DNA of 35,503 nucleotides from Bacteroidales bacterium. Its GTDB lineage: Bacteria > Bacteroidota > Bacteroidia > Bacteroidales > UBA932. Position 1 is the first letter of the stretch. Every line of letters starts with the position of its first letter. Made by a program: the position numbers and the translations under genes. The stretch covers positions 1 to 35,503 of the forward strand of contig SUYY01000027.1 of NCBI GenBank assembly GCA_015060205.1. The letters are read 5' to 3'. The notes under the pieces are model-generated. The model was not told where the DNA came from. It saw only the letters and a program-made list of their open reading frames with translations, and made no database searches. Shown piece after piece: positions 1-8,300 of the stretch.

Positions 1-1
1 G

Positions 2-907
2 ATACTTTTTGATTGTTCTACTGATAATGTTGGATTGCACCTTAAAAACATCTTCAACTCAAATGAGTTGGATGTTAATTCAACTACCGAGAAAATCTCG
101 GTAGTTCAAACAGAAGGAGATAGGGAAGTGAATAGAACCATGACCTTCTACAATCTTGATGCAGTAATATCTATAGGATATCGAGTTAATTCATTGAGAG
201 CCACCCAGTTTAGGCAGTGGACAACCAATATCATACGCCAGTTTGCCATTCGTGGCTACGTCATTGACAAGAAACGTATGGAAAACAGTTCTTTCATAGG
301 ACAGGACTACTTTGAACATCTGCTTGCCGAGATTAGAGAGATTCGCCTCAGTGAAAGAAGATTCTATCAGAAACTTACAGACATCTATTCAACAGCAATA
401 GATTACAATTCATATGCTTCAACAACTAAATTATTCTTCAAGAAGATTCAGAATAAGATTCATTATGCCGTTCACGGACATACTGCTGAAGAACTGATAG
501 TGGAGAGAGCAAGTGCGGAAAAGGAACATATGGGGCTGACCACTTGGGAAAATGCACCGGATGGCAAGATTGTCAAACCGGATGTAAGCATCGCCAAAAA
601 TTATCTCAATGCCCTGGAACTTGAAGATATGGGCAGATTGGTAAATGCCGTGCTTGATATGGCGGAGCGTATGGCCAAGCGACATATTCCGATGACAATG
701 GAGGATTGGGCTAACCGAATAGATATTATCCTTGATGCCGGTGGAGATGCAGTTCTTGACAATGCAGGCCAGATTTCCGCGGAGTTTGCAAAACAGTTCG
801 CTGAATCAGAGTTCGAGAAGTATAGAATCATTCAGGATAGGTTGTTCGAATCTGATTTTGATCGTTTTAATCAGAATCTGCTGGAATTTCCTGATGATAT
901 TCAATAA
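2..907 (+). CDS. RhuM-family protein (5' end outside window)
   Basis: The reading frame is open from the left edge, so the gene starts before this window; the TTG at 35 lies inside it and is not a credible start. The visible residues begin ILFDCSTDNVGLHLKNIF, followed by a YNLDAVISIGYRVNS block and then FRQWTTNIIRQFAIRGYVIDKKR. These blocks are typical of the RhuM virulence-protein family (PF13310), whose N-terminal part resembles phage Bro/KilA-type DNA-binding proteins. About 302 codons are visible; from memory full-length members are around 330-350 residues, so only some tens are missing. The biochemical role of RhuM is not settled; homologues often sit near restriction-modification genes or on islands, which fits this accessory neighbourhood. 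A hairpin terminator follows directly. Family assignment is firm, function is not. Confidence 0.85.
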   Translation: MLFDCSTDNVGLHLKNIFNSNELDVNSTTEKISVVQTEGDREVNRTMTFYNLDAVISIGYRVNSLRATQFRQWTTNIIRQFAIRGYVIDKKRMENSSFIGQDYFEHLLAEIREIRLSERRFYQKLTDIYSTAIDYNSYASTTKLFFKKIQNKIHYAVHGHTAEELIVERASAEKEHMGLTTWENAPDGKIVKPDVSIAKNYLNALELEDMGRLVNAVLDMAERMAKRHIPMTMEDWANRIDIILDAGGDAVLDNAGQISAEFAKQFAESEFEKYRIIQDRLFESDFDRFNQNLLEFPDDIQ

Positions 908-910
908 TTA

Positions 911-942
911 AAGGGTAATTCATATTGAATTGCCCCTTTTTA
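911..942 (+). terminator. Rho-independent terminator after the RhuM-family gene
   Basis: GGGTAATTC (913-921) pairs with GAATTGCCC (927-935) with one T-G wobble. The hairpin is followed by C and five T. It starts 3 bases after the stop codon of the RhuM-family gene, so it most likely ends that transcript before the convergent exonuclease gene. Confidence 0.75.
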
Positions 943-1093
943 TATCGGCGATAAGAGATCCTTCGGCTTATCAAGAAGATTAGTTACTCTGAATAATGGT
1001 TTACGAACTTTATTATTCTAAGAAGACCTGTCTAACTATTGGCATATTTATTATAAGCGGCCCCATCTTCTGTTGTACTGAATTCTTCATAAC

Positions 1094-1633
1094 TTATAGT
1101 ATTTCTCGAGCAATCCATGCGCAGGCCTCTGCATCTGCCAGGGCATGATGGTGATTGGTAAGGTTATATCCGCATGCCGCGGCTACAGTCTGGAGTTGAT
1201 GATTTTCCAGAGTACATCCGAAATGCTTTCGTGAGGCAGCAAGAGTATCGTGGAAAACATACTCTGGATAATCCATCCTGTAGCAGTTGAATACTTCACG
1301 AAGGCATCGCGAATCAAATTTGGCGTTGTGTGCTACCAATGGAAGAGCGAGATGGTCGTCAGTGGTATTCTCAGATAGAAGTTGCATTTCTTCAAGAAGT
1401 TCCTCTTGCATTCGTTTCCATACAAAAGGGAACACTTCGGCATCATTAGTGTCTTCGTGCCCAAGTCCGTGAACCTGCTGGCAGAACCATTTGTAGTAGT
1501 CCGGCTCAGGGCGTATCAGACTATAGAATGTCTTCACAATCTCACCGTCTCTTACCAATACTGCACCTATACTGCACACGCTTGACGCACACTCGTTTGC
1601 TGTCTCAAAATCTATCGCCACAAAATCTCTCAT
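1094..1633 (-). CDS. DEDDh-family 3'-5' exonuclease
   Basis: A 179-residue protein with the exonuclease fold of DNA polymerase III epsilon and RNase T. The metal-binding set is complete: D8 and E10 in VAIDFETAN, D107 in AHNAKFDSRCL, and H162 with D167 in HHHALADAEAC. It should remove nucleotides from 3' ends of DNA or RNA using two metal ions. It has no polymerase or BRCT domain and is close to the minimum size of the family, so it is more likely an accessory nuclease than the replicative proofreading subunit. Its start lies 2 bases after the stop codon of the WYL gene on the same strand, so the two are almost surely co-transcribed and perhaps translationally coupled. A shared role in phage or plasmid response is an inference from this pairing. 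Confidence 0.85.
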   Translation of the reverse strand: MRDFVAIDFETANECASSVCSIGAVLVRDGEIVKTFYSLIRPEPDYYKWFCQQVHGLGHEDTNDAEVFPFVWKRMQEELLEEMQLLSENTTDDHLALPLVAHNAKFDSRCLREVFNCYRMDYPEYVFHDTLAASRKHFGCTLENHQLQTVAAACGYNLTNHHHALADAEACAWIAREIL

Positions 1634-1635
1634 CG

Positions 1636-2553
1636 CTATTCCTCCTCATCATGCACATCATCATACATCTTCACTGTCTGTCGGAGTTCATTTGCGACCT
1701 CCTTACGAAGCCATGCTGGACTCATAACTTCTGCATACATTCCCTTGGAAAGCAGTTCACGGACGAAATCAAAGGTAGGTACTAGTCTGTACCTGAACTC
1801 AGTATAGCCGTCTCCGGATTCTCCTTCCTCCTGAGAATGGTGAAGGGGCAGCGTGCGATAGTACTTAACCTGATCTTCTGAAACTCTTATCACGACTTCC
1901 TCCACTTGACCATTATCCAATATGACCCCAAATAGTTTGCGGAATACTTCTTTCGGTTCGAATCCTTTGGGCAGTTTGAATGAAGTCTTCGTCTGCTTCA
2001 GGTCAAGTACTCTATCAAGAGCATAAATCCTGGGCTCCTTGTAGGCATCACTTTTAGCAAGCATATACCACCTCTGCTTGAAAAGTTTAAGACAATATGG
2101 TGATACATCATATGTGTGGGATGTGTTCTTCCAGAAACTCTGATATGTCATGGTAAGTTTCTTTCCATCCCTCATTGCCGCCATGATGTCAGGTAGCCAC
2201 TTCTGACTTGACGGAATATCCTCGCAGATGATTCTGTCGCGGAGGTCCGCCCCTTCATTCATTATGCTGTTGAGTGACAATGACTGAAGCATCCAGTTCT
2301 TGAGAGAGTCTGACTCCACATCCTCCTCATTTGATAGAAAATATCCAAGTGAACGGTCACATTTGATTTCGATACCGAATGTTTCAAGAATTGCATCCTT
2401 GTGGTTGAAGAATGTCCTTTCACTCAGTCTTTCACCATTGGGATTCAGTGAACTACGCTGCCATGCGCGGTCGATATCTTCAAATGATATGTGCCCGCTT
2501 CTTTGAATCAGGTCAATCAGCCAGATGTACCTGTTGAAATAATTTCTAGCCAT
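1636..2553 (-). CDS. WYL-domain transcriptional regulator
   Basis: A 305-residue protein with a winged-helix N-terminus (about residues 5-75, including SERTFFNHKDAILETFGIEI), a WYL domain (about 125-190) and a C-terminal WCX-like part (about 215-300). The name-giving tripeptide appears as W162-Y163-M164 in KQRWYMLAKS. WYL regulators bind nucleic-acid or nucleotide ligands and often repress defence genes, as in the BrxR/CapW group. An 18-bp perfect inverted repeat surrounds the predicted -7 box 49 bases upstream of this start, which fits autoregulation. The exonuclease gene follows after 2 bases; the nuclease-like gene 2652-3824 lies upstream on the same strand. The domain call is strong; the ligand and targets are unknown. 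Confidence 0.88.
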   Translation of the reverse strand: MARNYFNRYIWLIDLIQRSGHISFEDIDRAWQRSSLNPNGERLSERTFFNHKDAILETFGIEIKCDRSLGYFLSNEEDVESDSLKNWMLQSLSLNSIMNEGADLRDRIICEDIPSSQKWLPDIMAAMRDGKKLTMTYQSFWKNTSHTYDVSPYCLKLFKQRWYMLAKSDAYKEPRIYALDRVLDLKQTKTSFKLPKGFEPKEVFRKLFGVILDNGQVEEVVIRVSEDQVKYYRTLPLHHSQEEGESGDGYTEFRYRLVPTFDFVRELLSKGMYAEVMSPAWLRKEVANELRQTVKMYDDVHDEEE

Positions 2554-2584
2554 AATGTTTGTGCTTTAAAATTATGATGCAAAG

Positions 2585-2627
2585 AAAGTTCTTTCCACTG
2601 CCAAATTTAGGCAGTGGAAAGAACTTT
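2585..2627. promoter_or_regulatory. 18-bp perfect inverted repeat around the WYL-gene -7 box (probable operator)
   Basis: The left arm 2585-2602 (AAAGTTCTTTCCACTGCC) is the exact reverse complement of the right arm 2610-2627, with a 7-base centre (AAATTTA). Read on the minus strand, the centre plus one arm base gives TAAATTTG (2609-2602), an exact match to the Bacteroidetes -7 consensus TAnnTTTG. A dimer on this palindrome would cover the promoter of the WYL gene. No clear -33 element is seen at the usual distance. An alternative is that the hairpin helps end the upstream nuclease-like transcript, although the T-run after it (CTTTCTTTG on the minus strand) is weak. Confidence 0.7.
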
Positions 2628-2651
2628 TGCTAGAAAATCAAAAAAATATAT

Positions 2652-3824
2652 TTATTTGAAGTCGCGTATAATTGACGTTAGAATATTGTCTAAATAATCA
2701 ATAAACTCGTCCGGTTTATTAATTATATCATTCATCGTAGATAGATCCCAATTTCTATATTTGTTAAGATAACTATATCCATATGGCCACCATTCATTTG
2801 GCCTTGATTTGAGGATAGGCAGTTGTTTAGTTTGTATAGTATAAGTTCTATTGTCAATATGCTGTAAACCCACTATCATTTCTGTCCAAGGTGCTGATTT
2901 CGATCCTTGAAATTGAAAAGAAATACTCCAATTTTCTGTTGCTCCGTTAAATTTAAAACCGCAGTATTGTTCTTTAGGACTAAAATTGGTAATAAGAGAT
3001 ATTTCTTTTCCATATCTGTCCCTTAAACTCTCCAGAAGAGGTATAATGTGTTTCTTGACGACATGCATTTCAATTTCACCTTGCATTTGGATAATCTGAT
3101 TGGTTGCACTAAGGTTACTAATCAGTATCTTCATTAATTCATTGTTAGTTTCTGCATCCATATCAATTGTATTTGTCAATTCTTTTATGTGTTGAATATA
3201 TTGAGTCAGGGTCTCTCTTATAAGTGGCTTATCTATCGTAATATTTTTGCAACTAGTCAGCCAAGCAATGATATGCTCACTATATGATATTGGAATATAA
3301 CTGACCTTCTTGCTGGATTCATCATTCGGATCATGCTGATCAAGAGTCAGATAAATGATTTTATAATTGTCTGGATAACGCTCTTTGGCATAGGTTTCAT
3401 ATCTTGACAATTGATTGTACTGGTCTTGGGCATAGATTTTATTTTCTATGATAATCGCTTTCTTGGAATCATGTATGAGAATATCTATTCTTCCTGTATA
3501 TTCTCCTTCTTTTGTTTTAATCGAGAAAGCGTGTTCAGTTTCGACCACAACTGCATCATTGTCTGCAAACACAAAATTACATAATCCATTAGTCTTAAGG
3601 AATTCATTAAGAAAATCCATCCCTTGACCGTGTGTGCCGCACGGGTTGAGAAACTCGGCAAGTATTGAAGAATGCGTTACCTCATAATGATTGACGCCGC
3701 ATACTTTGAAGATATTAAATGATTCACCTCGTCTGTATTTTTCGTGTTGGATAGCTTTTTCTTTGCTGACCAGCACTTGAACTTGCTGCAATAAACTCTG
3801 AATCTTTGCTAAACCAGTATCCAT
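2652..3824 (-). CDS. PD-(D/E)XK nuclease superfamily protein
   Basis: A 390-residue protein with the core of the PD-(D/E)XK_4 group (PF14281). An N-terminal block NHYEVTHSSILAEFLNP (residues 45-61) supplies the conserved E and H/S positions. The catalytic core is GRIDILI (D114) followed by AIIIENKIYA (E127, K129) and then DQYNQLSRYETYA (Q138, Y142). These are the residues expected to hold a metal ion and cut DNA. The C-terminal half (about 230-390) has no domain I can name and may recognise DNA or a partner. Members occur as uncharacterised restriction-like or repair nucleases in Bacteroidetes accessory regions. A promoter box lies 23 bases before the start, and the WYL regulator gene follows 98 bases downstream. 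Substrate and partners are unknown. Confidence 0.8.
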   Translation of the reverse strand: MDTGLAKIQSLLQQVQVLVSKEKAIQHEKYRRGESFNIFKVCGVNHYEVTHSSILAEFLNPCGTHGQGMDFLNEFLKTNGLCNFVFADNDAVVVETEHAFSIKTKEGEYTGRIDILIHDSKKAIIIENKIYAQDQYNQLSRYETYAKERYPDNYKIIYLTLDQHDPNDESSKKVSYIPISYSEHIIAWLTSCKNITIDKPLIRETLTQYIQHIKELTNTIDMDAETNNELMKILISNLSATNQIIQMQGEIEMHVVKKHIIPLLESLRDRYGKEISLITNFSPKEQYCGFKFNGATENWSISFQFQGSKSAPWTEMIVGLQHIDNRTYTIQTKQLPILKSRPNEWWPYGYSYLNKYRNWDLSTMNDIINKPDEFIDYLDNILTSIIRDFK

Positions 3825-3846
3825 GTAGATAAGTATTTAATCACAC

Positions 3847-3854
3847 CAAATTTA
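3847..3854 (-). promoter_or_regulatory. Predicted -7 box for the PD-(D/E)XK gene
   Basis: On the minus strand this reads TAAATTTG, an exact TAnnTTTG match and identical to the box inside the WYL palindrome. It ends 22 bases before the ATG at 3824, giving a short leader. No good -33 element is visible. Confidence 0.5.
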
Positions 3855-3916
3855 GTAATTATTTCCATACCCTTTGACTTTTGTACGGAATGTACCTTGA
3901 ATTAATTATTCCTGCC

Positions 3917-3924
3917 TACTTTTG
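3917..3924 (+). promoter_or_regulatory. Possible plus-strand -7 box
   Basis: TACTTTTG matches TAnnTTTG, and a TTG lies at 3897-3899 with a 17-base gap, slightly short for a Bacteroidetes -33/-7 pair. It would drive the short plus-strand remnant at 3959-4141. This could be chance in AT-rich DNA. Confidence 0.3.
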
Positions 3925-3958
3925 ACAATATGAGAATATAGTTTTGCGGCAAGATTAA

Positions 3959-4141
3959 ACAACAGAGATAAGTATCGACGTATTCGGACTGGAATCCCAC
4001 ATGATGCATGCTTGTGTCACTATGGTCGAGCCGAATGAATTGCGTCATCTGATAGCACTGCAGTCGTTCTTGAAACCATATATGGCACAGAAGTTTTCTG
4101 AATACTATAAAAACAAAGAGGAACCGGATAATATCGAATAA
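3959..4141 (+). pseudogene. Probable 3' remnant of an unidentified gene
   Basis: After an in-frame stop at 3956 the frame is open for about 60 codons up to tandem stops TAA TAA (4139-4144). The translated part has a convincing protein-like composition, for example DVFGLESHMMHACVTMVEPN and then ELRHLIALQSFLKPYMAQKF, ending SEYYKNKEEPDNIE. I do not recognise the family. There is no good start codon near the left end (the first ATG is at 4001), so this is best read as the C-terminal end of a decayed or deleted gene. A small stand-alone protein starting at 4001 is the alternative. Confidence 0.35.
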
Positions 4142-4208
4142 TAAGCCCCTCAAGAATTTTAGACTGTTCAATGATCTCATAGATCTCTTTCTTAGTTTGC
4201 TCGTCCAT
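4020..4208 (-). CDS. Small open frame of unknown function, perhaps a truncated gene
   Basis: The frame encodes 62 residues. The first 22 (MDEQTKKEIYEIIEQSKILE, then GL) are highly charged and helix-like, as in a real N-terminus. The rest runs opposite the plus-strand remnant at 3959-4141 and looks less protein-like. A TAGGTTTG promoter box lies 23 bases upstream, the same spacing as for the PD-(D/E)XK gene. One reading is that a longer gene was cut by a deletion that joined it to the end of another gene. No homologue is recognised. Confidence 0.35.
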   Translation of the reverse strand: MDEQTKKEIYEIIEQSKILEGLIIRYYPVPLCFYSIQKTSVPYMVSRTTAVLSDDAIHSARP

Positions 4209-4230
4209 CTTATTGATTTAGTTTAGAGTG

Positions 4231-4238
4231 CAAACCTA
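4231..4238 (-). promoter_or_regulatory. Predicted -7 box for the small minus-strand frame
   Basis: On the minus strand this reads TAGGTTTG, an exact TAnnTTTG match ending 22 bases before the ATG at 4208. No -33 element is found at 19-20 bases. Confidence 0.4.
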
Positions 4239-4330
4239 TGTACTCAAACTGCAAAATTGTGTCACTCTTGAAAATTTCTGAGTCACATCTCTAACTGCCA
4301 TATTTTTACAGTCTGAATATTTTCCTTTGC

Positions 4331-4349
4331 ATTCATTAACAAAATGAAT
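4331..4349 (+). promoter_or_regulatory. Inverted repeat just before the ParE-like ATPase start
   Basis: ATTCATT (4331-4337) and AATGAAT (4343-4349) are perfect 7-base arms around AACAA. The right arm ends one base before the ATG at 4351, so a hairpin in the message would cover the ribosome landing site. It could also be a protein-binding site. The arms are AT-rich, so chance is possible. Confidence 0.35.
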
Positions 4350-4350
4350 T

Positions 4351-5373
4351 ATGGAAAATATCAGAACAGTGGAATGCCTCGAGCATATAAGACTTAGGTC
4401 TAGTATGTATATTGGGCAAATTGGTAATGGGGACTCACCGTGCGATGGAATTTATACGATATTAAAGGAAATTATCATGAATTCCATCGATGAACATCAA
4501 GCAGGGTTTGGTAAATCAATAGTCCTTGACATACAGGATAATAGGGTGAAGGTAAGGGACTTTGGACGAGGCATCCCTTTTGATAAAGTGTTTCGGGCAT
4601 CCACTGACCCCATGATGGGCGGTAGATATGACAGCGTAGAATACAAGAAGACTGTCGGATTGAATGGATTGGGATTGAAAGTCACGAATGCACTCTCCAA
4701 ACACTTCATGATTACTTCATACAGGAGTGGAGAATATATGTCGCTAACATTTTCAAAGGGTGATTTGATAAGAAGCGATAAGGGACAGACAAGTGAGAGA
4801 GATGGCCTTTATGTCGAATTTGTTCCCGATAGTGAAATCCTGAATGAGTATGCATTCAGAATGGACATCCTGAAGGATATTGTCAATGAGTATTGCTGTT
4901 TGCATAAGGGCTTGGCAATTACTCTTAATGGAGTTGAGTTTATATCGAAGAATGGTCTTCTGGATATGCTTGATAATACCTGTAATTCTGCATATAGATA
5001 TCCTCCGATTCATATATGTGATGAAAGATTCGAGATCGTTTTTACGCATATATCAGATTCGGAAGAGTTCATCAGATCTTATGTGAATGATCACCACACT
5101 AAAAATGGAGGAACTCATCATGATGCTTTCTACCAGGCTTTAGCATTTGCTCTATCAAAGTGTCTTAATAAGAAAATTACAACGAAACAATGCCGTAAGG
5201 GACTTGTTGCATTAATAAAGTTAAATATCCAATGGCCAATTTTTGCCAATGCCGGGAAAACTATACTTGCCTCCCGATGTATGTGGTATGATGCAGATGA
5301 GAATAATGGGCCGACTATTTATGAGACTTTTAAAAAAGCATTACTTAAAGCCCTTTCGGATGATGATGAGTAG
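4351..5373 (+). CDS. Stand-alone GyrB/ParE-type ATPase (GHKL plus transducer domain only)
   Basis: A 340-residue protein that matches the first half of Bacteroidetes topoisomerase IV ParE almost end to end. The GHKL ATP site is present: E40 and N44 in KEIIMNSIDEH, D70 and G72 in RDFGRGIP, and the lid GLNGLGLK (103-110). The S5-like transducer follows (about 200-330), with VNDHHTKNGGTHHDAF. The protein stops where the TOPRIM domain should begin, and no TOPRIM or tower sequence follows; the next gene is on the other strand. The usual QTK loop reads A301-G302-K303, so the ATP-contacting lysine is kept but Q and T are not. It therefore cannot be a normal topoisomerase subunit. It may be a clamp-like ATPase with a different partner, or a decaying paralogue, although an intact frame with good motifs argues for selection. 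Confidence 0.82.
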   Translation: MENIRTVECLEHIRLRSSMYIGQIGNGDSPCDGIYTILKEIIMNSIDEHQAGFGKSIVLDIQDNRVKVRDFGRGIPFDKVFRASTDPMMGGRYDSVEYKKTVGLNGLGLKVTNALSKHFMITSYRSGEYMSLTFSKGDLIRSDKGQTSERDGLYVEFVPDSEILNEYAFRMDILKDIVNEYCCLHKGLAITLNGVEFISKNGLLDMLDNTCNSAYRYPPIHICDERFEIVFTHISDSEEFIRSYVNDHHTKNGGTHHDAFYQALAFALSKCLNKKITTKQCRKGLVALIKLNIQWPIFANAGKTILASRCMWYDADENNGPTIYETFKKALLKALSDDDE

Positions 5374-5380
5374 GACTCAT

Positions 5381-8300
5381 TTATATTTCCTGTTTTTTGG
5401 GGAAATGTTTTTCCCGATATTCCTTCGTGGTCATTCCGTGGTAATTCTTGAAGTTGCGGTAGAATGTGCCCGGATTCTGGTGACCGGTGCGCAGCATGAT
5501 TTCATCGATGTTCAGTCTGGTTGAAACGATCAGTTTTGCGGCATGTCGCATTCGTGTCTCAATTATGATGGTACGCAGACTCTTGTCTGTCAGATTCTCG
5601 ATCTTTCTGTATAGGACACGGATACTGATGCCCATTTTTTCAGCGATGATGGGAGCAGTAAGATTAGGATCAGATATGTTTGCATCAATGATTTCGACAA
5701 TCTTTCTAAGAAATAGATGGTCTTTCTTATGCATTGTCTTTTCCTCTTCGATAATGAATGAACTGTCAGGAGAATTATAGTACTCCGTGATGAGTTCTTT
5801 CTTTCCGATCAGGAGGTCAATGGAGGAGAGGAGAGTATCCACGTTGAACGGAAAGGCCATGCAGATGTCGCATCCTGCTTTCAGGCACTTTTCCTTTTCC
5901 TGCGAGGCGAGCGAGGACAGCATTGCGATCACCGGTGTCTGCCTTCCCTTTTTATCTGTGTTGAGCCTTTCCATGAAGGCAGTAATCTGGCCTTGGAGTG
6001 ACGAAGTATCGTATATTATGATGATAGGTTGAACCTTGTTCAGCCCGGTAATGGCTTCTTCGTTGTTTGAATAGACCGACATGTTGTATTTATCGGTCAT
6101 AAAATAGTTTAGAAAGGATATGATTTCGCTGTTTTTACTGATGATGAATATCTTGTCGTGATACGGGTTCTCCTTGATTTTGCTGTCGGAAGATTCCAGG
6201 CTGCCGGAGATGTATGTGGACTGCAGAATCACGTCAATGTATGCCTCCTGTTTCCTGAGACTGTATGTGTGATCGACCTTGCCTCTCATCCTTTCCGCTG
6301 ATTGCAGGCAGAAAGAAAGGTCTCCCTGCTCTTCTGTCAGGAGTCTGTATGTGTTTGCGTCAGTAGAAAATGAGAACCTGAGCATTATTTTGTCCTGCTG
6401 CAGATGGGACAGTTCATACCGGATATGTCCGTTTGGCGTGGTTTTGTCGAATATGACCTTTGTCAATGAATTAAAGAATGTGAGGAATTGCTCCTTGTCC
6501 GTGGCGAGGACTATATTTTCCGGGATGACCAGATTGACCTTGATGCCTGCAGATTTGGCAGAAGTAGTGGCGATGTCAAGAATCTTCTTGGAAGATCGGC
6601 TGATTGAAACCAAAGTCGGATTATCAGCATTTGACGGGTCTTCCGAAATATTACGAAGTTCATTCCACATGTTGAGCGTTCTGTCGATCTTGCCCACATA
6701 GTGCTCCACCAGGCTTACTTTCTCAGAAATGCTCGGTATATTTGCAGCCCTCGCAAGAATCTGCTGGCAAAGTCCCAGTATGAATGTCGTTTTAACTGAT
6801 ATGTCTTCTGATATGGCGGCACTGGTGTCAGCCTTGATGTTCCTGATCTTTTCCCTGTACTTGTTGCGGATTTCTTCTTTTTCCGCTTCCTGCTTGCGTC
6901 TGTTCCTTGCCGCTATCCACCAGGTGAATGCAGCCAAGGCTAATGCGTATATGATATAAGCCACCAGGCTCCTATATATTGGTGGAACAATCCTGATCGG
7001 AAGTGAGCACTCCTGCCCGGATATCGGTACACTGTGATTGATGTATTTGATTCTAAGTGTATAATTTCCTGATTCAAGGACAGGGAAATGTATGGTGCGC
7101 CCCTCTATCTTATGCCATCCGCCGTCATGCCTGTCAAGGCAATATAGAAAAGTATAGTTCTGTGGACTGATATGGTCGATAGCAGAGAAACTTACGGAAA
7201 ATGCAGAATTTGAGTGAGGCAGTTTCAGCCTTCCGTCATCCAAGGATTGCCACAGCGGTCTTTCCTGATTGCTGATAGTTATCTTTGTTATGTGAATCGG
7301 CGGATTATATTCATTGGGACGAATGTCAAAATTGTCGTCAATGATAGTCAGACCGTTTGTGCCTCCGAAGAACATCGTTCCGATCTTTTCGTCCCGGTAG
7401 AATGCCCTGTCCGAGTATTCAGACACGGGCATGCCGGTGAGTTTGCCGTAAGATTTGAGGAACTTATAGTTGCTGTCGAAGACCGCAATGCCGGAATTTG
7501 TGCTTATCCAGATGTTGCCTTTTGAATCCTTTATGGTGGCTTTTGCTGATATGTGAGTCGGTGATTCTACTATCGAACTCAAGTCTTTCTCCGGATCATA
7601 GATGGCAATGCCGTTCCTGGTGCTGATAGTCATGTCTCCATAGTTTGAGATATTGGTGATCTCATTGATGGCAACTCCATATTCCTTCGGGAAATGTAGA
7701 AGTTCGGACTTTCCAGTATTTGTGTGGTATATGAGACAGCCGTGTCCCTTGCTTCCGAACCATATTGTCGAGTCGTCCTGGATCTCTATGTCGAACATCT
7801 GAGTCCTGGCCTTGAATGTGCTCCGGAATCCGATGGAGTCTATGGATGTGATAGAAGGAATGCCATTGAATATGGATGTGTGGCATCTGTATGCAAAGTC
7901 ATATCCGGTAATCACCCATAAGGTCGAGTCATTCTGAGGGACTATCGAGTGAATCTGGGAGAGCCTGTCGCTACCTTTTATCCTGCCGAGTCTGTCGTTC
8001 TTGTAGTAGTTCATATGTCTGCCCTCCGTGCCGATCAGCAGACATCCATGACGGTTTTCGCTGATGCAATACACGGAATTGTCCCCAAGGACGCTGTTGC
8101 CGGTATGAAGTATGTCAATATCATTTTCACTTATTTCGCACTTCTTTGTGAAATTCTTTATCCTGACCAATCCGTCTCCCTTGGTACCGAAAAGAAGAGT
8201 CCTTGTGTCGCTGTCTGCATGGATGCAGCGTGCGGGCATGCTTATCTTGCATGGCAGGTCTCTATATGTCAGACATTTCATCGTCGGCTCCATATAATTC

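Noticed and set aside
950..972. GATAAG...CTTATC inverted repeat between the convergent RhuM-family and exonuclease genes
   Set aside because: Only 6-base arms with an 11-base loop and no T-run on either side; the nearby hairpin at 911-942 explains termination.
3902..4180. Minus-strand open frame of 92 codons in the decayed stretch
   Set aside because: It is antisense to the better plus-strand remnant and is rich in F, L and C in a way typical of a shadow frame.
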